From contig JAEZUG010000019.1 in NCBI GenBank assembly GCA_023421135.1, positions 1 to 64,000 of the forward strand: a stretch of 64,000 nt of DNA, given 5' to 3'. Under the pieces are notes generated by a model that saw only the letters and a program-made list of their open reading frames with translations, did not search any database and had not been told where the DNA came from. Position 1 is the stretch's first letter. Each line of letters begins with the position of its first letter. This stretch comes from Candidatus Cloacimonadota bacterium (lineage in GTDB: Bacteria; Cloacimonadota; Cloacimonadia; Cloacimonadales; Cloacimonadaceae). The position numbers and the translations under genes were made by a program. This document shows positions 1-9,524 of this stretch, piece after piece.

Positions 1-676
1 GTCTGACCAACTGCTAAGCTTAACGAGGCTAACCTGTTCGCTTTCGCTACGGCTTACTTACCGCTAAGAAGAGCTTTGACTCTCGCCTTACGGCTGCTGC
101 CATCTTCTTCGCTTACATTCGAACGGACAATTAAATGTGCTGGATTCTCACCAGCTTCCCAAACAACGCTTCGTGGCGCACCGGAGGACACAAAGAGTGA
201 CAAGTGCTGCGCTGCAGGCGCTTCGCGGGGAAGCTACCGGAATAGAACACGGATGATACTGATGAAACGGATCAACAGGATAGATAGAACTCTGATAACC
301 TGATCTACCTGATGGAATAGAACACAGATGAGAGTGGAAGCGATATCTTGTCGCTTGTGGGGAGTGACGAGAGCTGCGCTGCTGTCGCCTCGCTGGGAAG
401 CTATCGAAATAGAACACGGATGACTGGATCTACAGGATAGAATGCTATCGTCCCCTGTAGGGGCAGACCTGTGTGTCCGCCCCTTCAGGGCTCTATTTCG
501 GCTGTGTGTGGTTTTGCTGGCTACCTAAAATGCCGTTCCTCCGGAACTCAGCCTGTTGATAAAGTCTGTAATATCACCAAGTTTTGTCCATAATCGGAAA
601 CCCCGGTAGGGGTGATATTCCATAGCCAGGGGTGTAAACCCCTGGTAAGGGATTAGATAGAGTATAGTAAAACAAT

Positions 677-728
677 ATCAATACCCCCAGCCTTGAAAAC
701 GATTGTTTTCAAGGCTGGGGGTATTGAT
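677..728. repeat. Perfect long hairpin, 24-bp arms
   Basis: Left arm 677-700 and right arm 705-728 are exact reverse complements around a GATT loop. The inner part of each arm is TGAAAAC/GTTTTCA and the outer part is C-rich (CCCCC). A second hairpin of the same design but different sequence lies at 53290-53343. There is no gene directly upstream on either strand that needs a terminator here. Confidence 0.85.
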
Positions 729-840
729 TAGAACTAATAAATCATACCAAAGGTTCTTTTCCGAGGGGCTCACGCACCTTCGCTATGATCTTTCGCCCGC
801 AAGAGGCTTTGTCAACAAGCTTCGCTCCTCCGGAGCTGAG

Positions 841-965
841 GGGCAGACACACAGGTCTGCCCCTACAGGTTAATAGTGAAAAGTTAATGGTGAATAGAGC
901 TAAGCCGCAGTCTCCCAGCTATGCGCTAACCGGACTTGTCACTGGTCACTTGTCACTCGTCACTG
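841..965 (+). repeat. Composite dispersed repeat, copy 1
   Basis: Order of parts: GGGCAGACACACAGGTCTGC dyad, a TTAATAGTGAAAAG/TTAATGGTGAATAG pair, a CCGCAGTCTCCCAGCTATGC segment, then heptamer tract GTCAC(T)NG. The same order recurs at 9300-9423 and 29642-29733 (reverse orientation), 40330-40501 and 53479-53605. Confidence 0.8.
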
Positions 966-969
966 AGAC

Positions 970-1046
970 GACACGCATGAGACACCCATGTGACACCCAT
1001 GTGACACCCATGTAAACTCATGCGTGTCACATGGGTATGAGATGCG
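970..1046 (+). repeat. 77-bp element, copy A (4 x 11-bp units + inverted arm)
   Basis: Four tandem 11-bp units (GACACCCATGT type) at 970-1013, an AAA spacer, then CTCATGCGTGTC at 1017-1028, an exact 12-bp reverse complement of 970-981, and an ATGGGTATGAGATGCG tail. Copies of exactly the same length occur at 18131, 29533 and 39915. Confidence 0.85.
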
Positions 1047-1155
1047 TTAGAAGTGAGTGCGGAATGAGATGGGACGTGGGGGCGTGGGGCATCCTCAACA
1101 CTGGGGGATTTCCTCACTTCACCACTTCCCCACTTTTAGTTCGCTTGGGCAGAAC

Positions 1156-2379
1156 TCAAGCCGGGATCCGGATTATAAAGCAGGCTCCCTGTCCGGGTTG
1201 GCTTTGGACTTCCAGTTTGCCATGCATTCGGTTCACACAGTCCCGGCAAAGCTGCAACCCAAATCCATGGTTGGAGCCTGAATCCAGCTCAACATGAGTA
1301 TTCGGCTGTTTGAGGCCTTCCTGGAGTGCGAGCAATTCTGTACTATGCAGGCCAATTCCATCGTCTGACACGCTGATTTCCGCTCCCGAGCCCCAAGCCC
1401 GGAGCTTCAAACTGATCTTACCGCCGGATGCGGTAAATTTTACTGCATTATTGAGCAGGTTGCGAACTGCTATTTTGAGCAGATCCGGATCGACGGGTGC
1501 CTGTATGTAGCTGCTTTCGGGGTGGAATTCCAGATAGATTCCTTTCTGAGCTGCGATGGGACGGTAAAGCTCATAGATGGGTTGGAAGAGTGGAACTAAG
1601 TTCTGGGGTCGAATATCCAGCAGATCAGTCAGTTTATCGCTCTGATCCTTCATGCCAGCCAGCATCTCGTTCACAATGCTGGTCATCTGGCCACTCCGTT
1701 CATGGAGGGCAGTGATGAGCTCCCGATAATCCGAGGCCGGAATGCTCTCTTCCAACATCATACTCAGCAGATCTCGGAAGCTACCCAAGGGTCCGCGCAG
1801 ATCGTGAGAGATTACCTTCACAAGCCAGTTTAGGAGCTCGTTTTTGTTCTCCAGCTCGACCACTATATCGTTCAGGCTGGAGTTTTTTTGTCCCAGAAGC
1901 TGATTAAAATACTCCAGCGCAAGCTCTCGCTGAATCATACGCCGATAGTGCTCCATCAGCTTTTCTGTCCGGGCGTTAAAGGCATTCTCCTTGTTGTCCA
2001 GGATGCAGAGAGTGCCAAAGGGTTCACCATCTGGCCTCAGGATGGGGTAACCCAGATAAGAGATCATTCCGAGCTTGATATCTGGGTTGTGATCCCAGGC
2101 AGGATCACTCAAGGCATTGGGAACCAATAGCATACTCTTGGTCTTGATCACACGCTCGCAGTAGAGACCGGAATTCTCGAAATGCTCTTTATCACTTGGT
2201 TTGTAGGGATTGTTCTCGCCCTGGCTGCTCAGGAAAACGCTGATATAGGGATCTTCCAGACGCATAATCAGGGCGACCGGAACCTCCGATACCTCCGCTA
2301 TGACGTCCAGAAACTCCTGCCAAACCTGCATCACACCGTCACTTATCTTCAGCTCCGCCTTTTCTGATTTGGGTAGCAT
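1156..2379 (-). CDS. GAF-domain sensor histidine kinase
   Basis: Predicted cytoplasmic two-component sensor kinase, 407 aa. An N-terminal GAF-like domain covers about residues 25-140. The dimerisation/phosphoacceptor helix carries the H box (SHDLRGP, His near 192). The ATPase domain shows the N box (RNLLNNAVKF), G1 (DDGIGL) and G2 (GFGLQL). There are no membrane segments, so the signal is probably intracellular or diffusible. The start at 2379 was chosen over an upstream one because an AGAGAGG ribosome-binding site lies directly before it. No response regulator is adjacent; the nearest in the window is at 36850. The ligand cannot be read from the sequence. Confidence 0.9.
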   Translation of the reverse strand: MLPKSEKAELKISDGVMQVWQEFLDVIAEVSEVPVALIMRLEDPYISVFLSSQGENNPYKPSDKEHFENSGLYCERVIKTKSMLLVPNALSDPAWDHNPDIKLGMISYLGYPILRPDGEPFGTLCILDNKENAFNARTEKLMEHYRRMIQRELALEYFNQLLGQKNSSLNDIVVELENKNELLNWLVKVISHDLRGPLGSFRDLLSMMLEESIPASDYRELITALHERSGQMTSIVNEMLAGMKDQSDKLTDLLDIRPQNLVPLFQPIYELYRPIAAQKGIYLEFHPESSYIQAPVDPDLLKIAVRNLLNNAVKFTASGGKISLKLRAWGSGAEISVSDDGIGLHSTELLALQEGLKQPNTHVELDSGSNHGFGLQLCRDCVNRMHGKLEVQSQPGQGACFIIRIPA

Positions 2380-2511
2380 GCTTACCTCTCTTCTGGATTC
2401 TAGCCTCGCTCTCCCCCAAACGGGCTGCAAAGATATTTATAATTGTTTTACTGATGATGTCAAGCAAGAACTCCGAAGGGCAAAGCAGTTCTACTCTGCT
2501 CTAAGTATAAA

Positions 2512-2537
2512 TTAGCCCCGACATCTGCCGGGGCTAA
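2512..2537 (-). terminator. Probable terminator after the 1503-aa secreted protein gene
   Basis: Stem TTAGCCCCG (2512-2520) pairs with CGGGGCTAA (2529-2537) around an 8-nt loop, just beyond the stop of the minus-strand gene ending at 2553. The downstream tract on that strand is AT-rich rather than a clean T-run. Confidence 0.65.
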
Positions 2538-2552
2538 CTATGCTAGCTTTGT

Positions 2553-5500
2553 TTATCTGGCTGCCGAGCGTCTGGCTCTGCTTTTGAGGAGACTATTACT
2601 ATCTATTAGCCTTAGCTCAGAGTTCTGGCTTCCGGGGAGGCTCTGCCGGGAGCGGGGCAGATCGGCCTGGGTGGAGGAACTAACCCTGAAGAATTTCCGG
2701 GGTTCATCCGGTGCCACGAATCTGTTTTCATAGACGGTGGTGGAGATCGCCTCCGTGAAATCGTAGGGATCGGCGGAGGCCTGGACTATATAAGAGTTTG
2801 CATTGGGCACAGGAGGCCATTCCAGGACAATATCAGAGTTCTCCAGAGAGATTTCGGGCTGGGGAGTGGCGGGGCTGCTTCCCGATTCATCAGCTTCCAG
2901 GTAGAAGATGATACTGGGATACTCGGCTTCGGCATAGACTGCGAGAGGATTGATGTGATCCACGAATTCAGAATCTTCACAATAGTGGCGAGTGCGAATT
3001 CTGCTGGTGGGATCGGTGGAGGTGAACCACAGGTTATCTCCGGTCCATTCGCCTTCCCAGGTTCTACTGGTGCGGATGGCGAGGTTTGCCCCGGTATAGG
3101 TAAAGGGAGTGATGGGGATTTGGATCATATTTTGCCCAGCGGGGAAGTATATCCACCCATCAAAGACCAAGCTGTAATTGTCCCAAGGCAACCAAGCTTC
3201 GCTGAGATCTCCGGCAGTAGTATTCTGCATCCAGATCTGCACCTGTTTGGTTTGGGCTGTGCTGAAGTCATTGAAGTAGCAAAGCCCTGCGATGGTTCCG
3301 GAACCGGCGCTGATTTCATCGGCCAGATACAGGGTTTCGGCCACGAAGTCTTCATAGAAGAAGTTGAAGGGATAGGCAAAAGCTTCGGTGCTGGAATCGT
3401 AATCTCCCACGAAGATTTGATCTACCGTTTCGGGCAGCACTCTCACGGTCAGGGGAGTGGAGCTGTTGTTCCAGAGAATCTCATCGCCGCTGGTGTTTAG
3501 TTCCGCAAAGATAGTGTAATCACCCTCTGCCTCGGGAGTCCAGGTCAATCCGTGAATGGTGGGGCTTCCTGAAGGCAGGGGAGTGTTGATCTCGACAGAG
3601 GCAAGGGCTTCAAGGGAGAAACAATCTCTGAGTGTGATGGTGTAGGAATTGATCTCGCTTGCGCCTAAATTGTTGGCGGTGACTATGTAGTATGCCTCGT
3701 TTGCAGCCATGGCAATGGCATCTCCGTAGAAGCTATTGAGCGCGAGATCGATATTGGCGGGAATGTAGAGAGAGACGTCATCAACGGCTATATAATCGAG
3801 GTTTGGCGCACTGTAAGTATGCCAGCCAAAGTAATAGATTCCGGTGGTGGGGGGCGTGAAGGGAACCAGGATATTTGTGTAATCATCCAGCATGATGCTG
3901 TTGTCGTTCCAAAGCGGAGGGCTGGAAGTCATACCGCTGATTGTGGCTTCGGTTCCCCAATGCACTTCCAGGGCTTCCGGGCTTCCCTCCCAACCCGGTG
4001 CCATCAATCCGAAGGACAGGAAGTAGAGCTGTCCGCCTTCCAGAGTGAGTGCGGGGGTGATCATCCATTCGTCCTTGCTAAAGGTGCTGTGATAAAACAC
4101 AACGGCGGCATTGGGCAGGGAAGAGGCGAGTCCTGAGCTGGTTCTCCAACCCCGGGCATCATCTCCGGTGTGAGAATCTATCACTGTCCAAATGGAGGGC
4201 ATGCTGCCTTCGGGAGTGGAATCGAAGAATTCTCTATAGGGGTGTTCACTATCCACCACGATAGGAGGTGGGGCTTCGATCTGGAAGCTGAAGGGGGTTT
4301 CTACCACAGCGCTACCGTATTCATTGTGGGCTTCCACTGTCCAATACCACCGATCGAGGTACTGGAATATGTGGCCATATGATGAAGGATTGAAGCTGGT
4401 GGTGGTGATATCTTCGAAGATGATTTCGGTGTAGATATTGGCCTCACTACGTGCCAAATAGACGGTGTAAGAACTTGGGGTGCCACCGCTGGCGGAAGGA
4501 GTCCAACTCAGAAGAACACCCATTGGTGGCAATCCTGTAGCGTTGTCTTCGGGAGTGTTGAGAGTAACCGCCAGAGGAGAACTGGAGGCCAAAACGTTTG
4601 CACTGAGGGCAACATCAAAATCCACTCCTCTATATGTAATGGTGAGAGTGGCACTGATAGAACCCAGGCTGACTCCGGTTACATAAACCGGGATGGAGGC
4701 GGATTGTCCCCCTTCCAGAGAGGCAGGAAAATCTGCGGTTGTGAAGCTGAACTCACTGGCGTGAGTGCCGCTGAGGCTGATGTTAGCGGTATCGACATAC
4801 AGGGTTCCGACTCCGGAATTGCTGATCGTCACGTTAATCGGACCATTCTGAATGCCACTGAAGACATCACCGAAACTGATATTATCCGGGCTGTAGGCAA
4901 ATCTGGGTGTCGTGGGGTAATCGAGAACAGTTACGTTATCCACGAAGAGGTCGTTATCCCCATTATCTGCAGAAGATTCACCATAGAAGGCGAAATACCT
5001 GGTGCCTGTGATATCATCAAGCCGGATAATGACCTCGGTTCCGGTATTGGGAATGGAGTTGAACGCGTATTCGGAACCGCTGTTGTTCCACTCGCGCAGA
5101 ATCGTGGGGTTGAACATTTCCGGGTTGTCACTCATTGCCACGATAAATCTGTCGTCGGCTTGTCCATCGGGATCAAGGATGGGGTTTGAGCTGGCAGAAC
5201 TGGTTAAACTGAGGTCGAAAGTCAAGGCATAATCATCGCCTGGGATGTTTATGGCCGGGCTCACCAGCCAGCCATTGCAGGAACTGCCCTGGATATTGAG
5301 CCTGGCAGCTTTATTGGCTTGCCCGGAGATATTTTGCCAATCGTCCTGAACCCATTGCTCGAATATGCTCGGGGATATGGGATACACGCCACTGCGCTGG
5401 CTCCAGTGTTCCACTGGCCAATCCCAGAAATTAGAGCCAAAATCTACTGTCCAGGGGAAGCTGGAGACTACTGGATCCGGGCGGGTCGTGAAGCTGCAGA

Positions 5501-7064
5501 CCGGGGCTTGAGGTCCTGTGCCGGCACGGTTAAACGCCTCCACAGTCCAGTAGTAGGTAGTATCAAAATCCCAGGCCGTAGCAGGAGTGTAGGGAGAGGT
5601 CACATTGCTGGCCAGGAGTGTGCTGCCATCGCTTGTATCCAGATAAACGTTGTAGCCTGTGGGCTCTCCGCCGGTACTGGGAGCGTTCCAGTAGAGCGCT
5701 GTTTCTTCACTAACTTCGGTTTGATAATCATAGGGGAGGATCAGTTCGGGGGTTCCGGGGAGAAACTCTGCGATGTTGGGGCCGAAGAAGTGATCGATAT
5801 AGAAGTTATCCCTCTGCAGGCCGGTGCGGATTCCCAGATAGTAATTTCCGGCTATGCTGCTGAGGTCAATCGTGTTTGTGTGCCAGACGTGGGCTACACT
5901 GTGATTGATGGTCTGCAAGAGTGACCAATCCGTACGATCTGTGGAATAAACGACGTCCAAAGTACTGCTTGCGAGTGTAACACTGGAAGAGAAGCGGAAT
6001 ATATCTCCCATGGATATGGTCAGCATCGGCGTGGAAAGAGTGTAGCCGATGGTATCGGAGCCAAATTGATAGGCCACAGCAGAGCCGTCGAAAGCCCATG
6101 AGTCGGTGCTTCGGATCCAGGGATCGATGCTGTCATTTGCCCAATCTTCGGGAGGGAAAGTGGGATCCTCAAAGCTTTCGGCAAGCTGGTATGCACCGGG
6201 TGTGCTGAAGCTCCAGACCGGGCAATCTGCAGCAGCTCCAATGGCATTGCGGGGCACCACCTTCCACCAGTAGCTGGAGCTTGGAGCCAAAGTGGGAGTA
6301 TATGAGCTTGCAGTTAGATTTCCCACGAAGGGCGGATCCATGGTATCACCAAAATAAAGATCGTAAGAATCTGGAAATCCTCCCCCACTTGCCCAGCTCA
6401 GAGTGCTGTTCAGATAGGTTAATGCTCCATCACCGGGATATACTAAGATTGCCGGTTCCGGGGCATCGGTTTGCGGGGTTACAAACTGGATATTGGGACG
6501 ATGGGTGGTGATGTTTCCGGGCTCGCTGGCGGGGAAGCTATTATCCTGCCGGGCATAAGCTGCTTGGGGATACTCTGTATCGGTCCAGCGAAAAACCAGA
6601 TTTCCCACGGCATAATCACCATCGTGGTTTTCCCAGAGGATCTCAATATTGCTGCTGCCATCCCAGATAAAAGGAGTGGAGAAGAAAACATATTGCCAAC
6701 TTGTGCCATTCCAGATGTAGTCATTTGCGTAAACAGACTGGAAATCGGCATTGTCCGGTAACATGTTGTCGGTAGGTGAATACAAGGCGCTTGTAGTATG
6801 GCGCAGGTAAACATGTTGACTGGTGGTGAGGAAGTTGGAAGTGGTAGCGCTCAATTGAAAAGCTATTCCTACCACCGGTCCGGCAGATAGACCTGCGGAA
6901 CTGAGCTCCGAGGCAGTATAGATCATTTTGCTCCAACTATAATCATAGGTATGGTATAGAGGCATCCAAACATAAATATCAGTGCCTGTCCCGATGGTAT
7001 AAACATCTGCCATCAGAAAGCTAAAAAGCATCAGCACCACAAGCGAGAGTACCAGTTTCTTCAT
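2553..7064 (-). CDS. Large secreted multidomain FN3 / choice-of-anchor protein
   Basis: 1503-aa predicted exported protein with a clear signal peptide (MKKLVLSLVVLMLFSFLMA). Fibronectin-III-like modules, recognisable by the TYYWTVEAFN / RWYWTVEAHN strand, lie near residues 205-290, 435-525 and 815-915. Choice-of-anchor-J-like lectin-fold segments lie near 295-425, 530-700 and 930-1060. An ASH/HYDIN-like immunoglobulin module (FGDVFSG...VTISNSG) lies near 710-805. A final FN3-like unit precedes a short basic tail. Unlike three other secreted proteins in the window it lacks a PNPFN sorting module at its C-terminus, so its anchoring or export route may differ. The function is probably surface adhesion or polymer binding; the substrate is unknown. 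Confidence 0.8.
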   Translation of the reverse strand: MKKLVLSLVVLMLFSFLMADVYTIGTGTDIYVWMPLYHTYDYSWSKMIYTASELSSAGLSAGPVVGIAFQLSATTSNFLTTSQHVYLRHTTSALYSPTDNMLPDNADFQSVYANDYIWNGTSWQYVFFSTPFIWDGSSNIEILWENHDGDYAVGNLVFRWTDTEYPQAAYARQDNSFPASEPGNITTHRPNIQFVTPQTDAPEPAILVYPGDGALTYLNSTLSWASGGGFPDSYDLYFGDTMDPPFVGNLTASSYTPTLAPSSSYWWKVVPRNAIGAAADCPVWSFSTPGAYQLAESFEDPTFPPEDWANDSIDPWIRSTDSWAFDGSAVAYQFGSDTIGYTLSTPMLTISMGDIFRFSSSVTLASSTLDVVYSTDRTDWSLLQTINHSVAHVWHTNTIDLSSIAGNYYLGIRTGLQRDNFYIDHFFGPNIAEFLPGTPELILPYDYQTEVSEETALYWNAPSTGGEPTGYNVYLDTSDGSTLLASNVTSPYTPATAWDFDTTYYWTVEAFNRAGTGPQAPVCSFTTRPDPVVSSFPWTVDFGSNFWDWPVEHWSQRSGVYPISPSIFEQWVQDDWQNISGQANKAARLNIQGSSCNGWLVSPAINIPGDDYALTFDLSLTSSASSNPILDPDGQADDRFIVAMSDNPEMFNPTILREWNNSGSEYAFNSIPNTGTEVIIRLDDITGTRYFAFYGESSADNGDNDLFVDNVTVLDYPTTPRFAYSPDNISFGDVFSGIQNGPINVTISNSGVGTLYVDTANISLSGTHASEFSFTTADFPASLEGGQSASIPVYVTGVSLGSISATLTITYRGVDFDVALSANVLASSSPLAVTLNTPEDNATGLPPMGVLLSWTPSASGGTPSSYTVYLARSEANIYTEIIFEDITTTSFNPSSYGHIFQYLDRWYWTVEAHNEYGSAVVETPFSFQIEAPPPIVVDSEHPYREFFDSTPEGSMPSIWTVIDSHTGDDARGWRTSSGLASSLPNAAVVFYHSTFSKDEWMITPALTLEGGQLYFLSFGLMAPGWEGSPEALEVHWGTEATISGMTSSPPLWNDNSIMLDDYTNILVPFTPPTTGIYYFGWHTYSAPNLDYIAVDDVSLYIPANIDLALNSFYGDAIAMAANEAYYIVTANNLGASEINSYTITLRDCFSLEALASVEINTPLPSGSPTIHGLTWTPEAEGDYTIFAELNTSGDEILWNNSSTPLTVRVLPETVDQIFVGDYDSSTEAFAYPFNFFYEDFVAETLYLADEISAGSGTIAGLCYFNDFSTAQTKQVQIWMQNTTAGDLSEAWLPWDNYSLVFDGWIYFPAGQNMIQIPITPFTYTGANLAIRTSRTWEGEWTGDNLWFTSTDPTSRIRTRHYCEDSEFVDHINPLAVYAEAEYPSIIFYLEADESGSSPATPQPEISLENSDIVLEWPPVPNANSYIVQASADPYDFTEAISTTVYENRFVAPDEPRKFFRVSSSTQADLPRSRQSLPGSQNSELRLIDSNSLLKSRARRSAAR

Positions 7065-7441
7065 TTAGTGTTTACTCCTTCTCTGCCCGGTATCTGAGTC
7101 TTTTTTTTCTGCATTGTTATCAGAGCCGAGCCAAATTTTCAGCACTTGCTTTTTAGGGCTAAGTAGCTGGATAAGTTTAGTATAAGTAAAACAATTTTCA
7201 TTAAAAACACTGCTAAATCAAGAGTATGGTAAGTTTGCAAGATGTCAAGATATTAATGCTGTAGCTAAGCTTATGCGATGAACTGACGAATGCTTCATTA
7301 GCCTGTTTGAGTGCGCGGCAGCAGTCGCTTGCAAGGTTTCCACCTTCCGGGAAGAAATCTATTGACACAGAACCTTGCTTTAATAATGTGAACATAAGTT
7401 CATTACGCACCTCAAACAAGATAGCAATAAAAGGAGCTCAA
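7065..7441. other. Divergent intergenic region
   Basis: Separates the minus-strand secreted protein gene from the plus-strand regulator operon. It contains AT-rich promoter-like sequence and the TTGACA at 7362. No RNA gene or small coding gene is supported; an open frame extends upstream of 7442 but has no homology-like features and a poorer start. Confidence 0.6.
7362..7389 (+). promoter_or_regulatory. Candidate sigma-70 promoter of the regulator/NifX/Mrp operon
   Basis: A perfect TTGACA at 7362-7367 is followed by TAATAATGT at 7381-7389, which supplies a weak -10 (TAATGT at 16-nt spacing). It lies about 50 bases before the start at 7442. Confidence 0.4.
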
Positions 7442-7888
7442 ATGCCCAGAAACAAGACCGTAAGAATTCTGCAGGAATTACCTGTGGTAAAGGGATTCCG
7501 CCCCATGTGGATGCGCGCCAGTTACCGTCAGGCGGTAGTGCTGCATCTGGAAGAATATGAAGCTCTGCGTCTGGTGGATTATGAGGGGAAAACTCATGAG
7601 GAAACCGCTGCTCTGATGCAGGTCTCCCGTCCCACGGTCACCCGGATCTACGAATCCGCCCGCAAGAAGCTGGGAACGGCTCTGGTGGAAGGACGCAGCT
7701 TCCTGATCGAAGGCGGTGAGATCGAGCTTTACGGAGAGCACTATCTTTGCGAGGATTGCCAGAACAAGATAGTCCTCAAAACCGGCGATACTCCTCCCCC
7801 GGAGTGTCCGGAATGCGGCTCCAAACGCATCATCAGCCTCTCAGATTGCTTCTTGAAAGGCTGCCGCAGATGCCGCAGGTGCCGTTGA
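7442..7888 (+). CDS. DUF134/UPF0251-family DNA-binding protein
   Basis: 148 aa. Matches the UPF0251 pattern: an MPRNKTVR-type start, a sigma-70 region-4-like helix-turn-helix (YEALRLVDYEGKTHEETA...VSRPTVTRIYESARKKLG), then a C-terminal Cys-rich zinc-binding part (CEDC...CPECGSKRI...CFLKGCRRCRRC). The start at 7442 has the RBS AAAAGGAG at proper spacing, so the 45 upstream in-frame codons are not used. It lies 46 bases before the NifX-like gene and is followed by the Mrp ATPase, a grouping often seen for this family, suggesting it regulates metal or Fe-S handling genes. Confidence 0.88.
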   Translation: MPRNKTVRILQELPVVKGFRPMWMRASYRQAVVLHLEEYEALRLVDYEGKTHEETAALMQVSRPTVTRIYESARKKLGTALVEGRSFLIEGGEIELYGEHYLCEDCQNKIVLKTGDTPPPECPECGSKRIISLSDCFLKGCRRCRRCR

Positions 7889-7934
7889 GAGAGTTAGAAG
7901 TTAGGAGTTTCAATAAAATAACAGGAGTACAAGA

Positions 7935-8288
7935 ATGAAAGTAGCCATTCCACTCAGCGGAGGAGAGCTCAGCTCCCACTTCGGTCACTGTGAAGCCTTC
8001 GCAGTCTATACCATTGCAGAAGGTAAAGTTACCCACAAAGAAACCCTCAATCCCCCAGTGCATGAGCACGGCTCACATCCCAGATTTCTGGATTCCATCT
8101 CTGTCAATGCCGTGATCTGCGGAGGAATGGGACAAGGGGCTCAGGACCTGATGAAACAATACGGTATAGAGATCTATTCTGCCCAGGCGAGTAAGAGCCT
8201 GGATGAGCAGATCGAGCTCTTGGTTGCCGGAGAATTGCCTCAGGGCGCTCAATCCTGTGGTCATCATCACCACCATCACGAGGAATAA
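7935..8288 (+). CDS. NifX/NifB-type dinitrogenase cofactor-domain protein
   Basis: 117-aa single-domain member of the dinitrogenase iron-molybdenum cofactor biosynthesis superfamily (MTH1175-like). Typical features are the N-terminal VAIPLSGGELSSHFGHCEAF and the central VNAVICGGMGQGA loop. It ends in a His-rich tail (GHHHHHHEE) that probably binds metal. Stand-alone members occur in many non-fixing anaerobes, so nitrogen fixation is not implied; no nif gene is nearby. Its stop codon abuts the ATG of the Mrp gene, so the two are translationally coupled. Confidence 0.88.
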   Translation: MKVAIPLSGGELSSHFGHCEAFAVYTIAEGKVTHKETLNPPVHEHGSHPRFLDSISVNAVICGGMGQGAQDLMKQYGIEIYSAQASKSLDEQIELLVAGELPQGAQSCGHHHHHHEE

Positions 8289-9098
8289 ATGGAAGAGAAC
8301 AAAGACGCACGCATCAAAGAAAACCTGAGCCGGATCAAGCACCGCATTATGGTGATGAGCGGCAAGGGCGGAGTTGGCAAAAGCTTCGTGGCAGTTAATC
8401 TGGCTTACGGATTGGCTATGGAAGGTAAGAAAGTAGGCATTTTGGACGTGGATGTCCACGGTCCATCAGTGGCAAAACTCACTGGTATTGAAGGCGTTGG
8501 CATCTCCAGCGATCCCGAGACCGGCCTGCCCATGCCCATCCAAGTGCTATCCAATCTCTATGCCCTCACAGTGGCTTCGCTGATCTCGGAAGAGAGCAGC
8601 GCGCTGATCTGGCGCGGACCCATGAAGATGGCTCTGATCAAGCAGTTCTTCAGCGATTTTCTCTGGCCCGAGCTGGATTATCTGATCATCGATTGCCCTC
8701 CCGGCACCGGTGATGAACCCCTTTCCGTGGTGCAAATACTGGAGCATCTTGATGGTGCAGTGATAGTTACCACTCCCCAGGATGTGGCGATCCTGGACGT
8801 CAAGAAATCCGTGGATTTTGCTCTCAAACTCAACCTGCCCATCCTCGGAGTGGTGGAAAACATGAAGTTCTTCCGCTGCCCGGATTGTGGCAAAGTGACT
8901 GAGATCTTCGCCGGTAAAGGCTTGGAAAAGATGATCTTTGAACACAATCTGGACCTGCTCGCAGAGCTGGAACTCGATCCCCTGATCGGAGAATCCTGCG
9001 ACACCGGAAAACCCTATATCTACTTCTATAACAAGCAGAATTCTGCCGAGCTCCTCAAAGAAGCCGTGCAGAAGCTGCTGGTGAAAGTGGAAGGATAG
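8289..9098 (+). CDS. Mrp/NBP35-family P-loop ATPase (Fe-S cluster carrier)
   Basis: 269 aa. Deviant Walker A GKGGVGKSFVAVNLA near residue 27, Walker B-like IIDCPPGTGDE near 135, and a CxxC (RCPDCGK) near 198 typical of Fe-S scaffold/carrier ATPases of the ApbC/NBP35 group. It probably delivers Fe-S clusters to apoproteins in the cytoplasm. It starts directly after the NifX-like stop and closes the three-gene operon. A strong hairpin with a T-run follows at 9139-9187. Confidence 0.93.
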   Translation: MEENKDARIKENLSRIKHRIMVMSGKGGVGKSFVAVNLAYGLAMEGKKVGILDVDVHGPSVAKLTGIEGVGISSDPETGLPMPIQVLSNLYALTVASLISEESSALIWRGPMKMALIKQFFSDFLWPELDYLIIDCPPGTGDEPLSVVQILEHLDGAVIVTTPQDVAILDVKKSVDFALKLNLPILGVVENMKFFRCPDCGKVTEIFAGKGLEKMIFEHNLDLLAELELDPLIGESCDTGKPYIYFYNKQNSAELLKEAVQKLLVKVEG

Positions 9099-9138
9099 TT
9101 AATTAGTTAATGAGTGAATGAGTGAATGAGTTAGTGGT

Positions 9139-9187
9139 GCTTCGCTGCTGCCTGCACTATGCAGGCTGTGGCGAAGCTTCTTTTTTT
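9139..9187 (+). terminator. Rho-independent terminator of the Mrp operon
   Basis: GCTTCGC...CCTGCA pairs with TGCAGG...GCGAAGC: 7 outer and 6-7 inner pairs with an internal mismatch, and a run of seven T at 9181-9187. Confidence 0.8.
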
Positions 9188-9299
9188 AAAACAGAGTATA
9201 AGAGTAAAAGAGAGTGGATGATTGGCTTGGGAAGCGACATCTTGTCGCTTAACAGTGATTAGGGATTAGGGACTAGGGATTAGAGAGCGGCTTCGCCGA

Positions 9300-9423
9300 G
9301 TGACAAGTGACGAGTGACCAGTGACAAGTCCGGTAAGCGCATAGCCGGGAGACTGCGGTTTAGCTCTTTTCACCATTAACTTTTCACTATTAACTTGTAG
9401 GGGCAGACCTGTGTGTCTGCCCG
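9300..9423 (-). repeat. Composite dispersed repeat, copy 2
   Basis: Reverse-oriented copy of 841-965. GTGACNA heptamers come first, then GGTAAGCGCATAGCCGGGAG, the CACCATTAAC/CACTATTAAC pair and the GGGCAGACCTGTGTGTCTGC dyad. Confidence 0.8.
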
Positions 9424-9524
9424 TGAGCCTGGTCTGGAGAGGCCTAAGGCCTCTGTGGCAAATGGGAGTCGTGTCCACAACTCCCTCACTCCTCTCCGCT
9501 TCGGGGAGCCGGCAAACACATTCC

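Larger units (their letters stand above)
1..1155. other. Gene-free repeat mosaic
   Basis: No convincing gene. Short open frames here contain repeat sequence and resemble nothing known. The stretch holds a GGGCAGAC-type repeat fragment near 463-490, a GTTCC-type palindromic unit near 526-550, a small dyad CCAGGGGT...ACCCCTGG at 626-645, a perfect 24-bp-arm hairpin at 677-728, a full composite repeat at 841-965 and a 77-bp repeat at 970-1046. All but the small dyad have relatives elsewhere in the window. Confidence 0.8.
9099..9524. other. Repeat-rich intergenic region
   Basis: Contains a short GAGTGAAT tandem tract at 9110-9132, the terminator above, GATTAGGGA-type tandem bases near 9250-9285, and the reverse-oriented composite repeat at 9300-9423. 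No gene is supported. Confidence 0.7.

Noticed and set aside
970..1046. CRISPR-like tandem repeat
   Set aside because: The 11-bp units are directly adjacent without spacers and the element recurs as a unit elsewhere; no cas gene is present.
7307..7441. N-terminal extension of the DUF134 protein
   Set aside because: Family members start at MPRNKTVR-like sequence and the AAAAGGAG site is just before 7442.
7935..9098. Nitrogen fixation locus suggested by the NifX-like protein
   Set aside because: No nifHDK or nifB is present; stand-alone NifX-like plus Mrp is common in non-fixing anaerobes.
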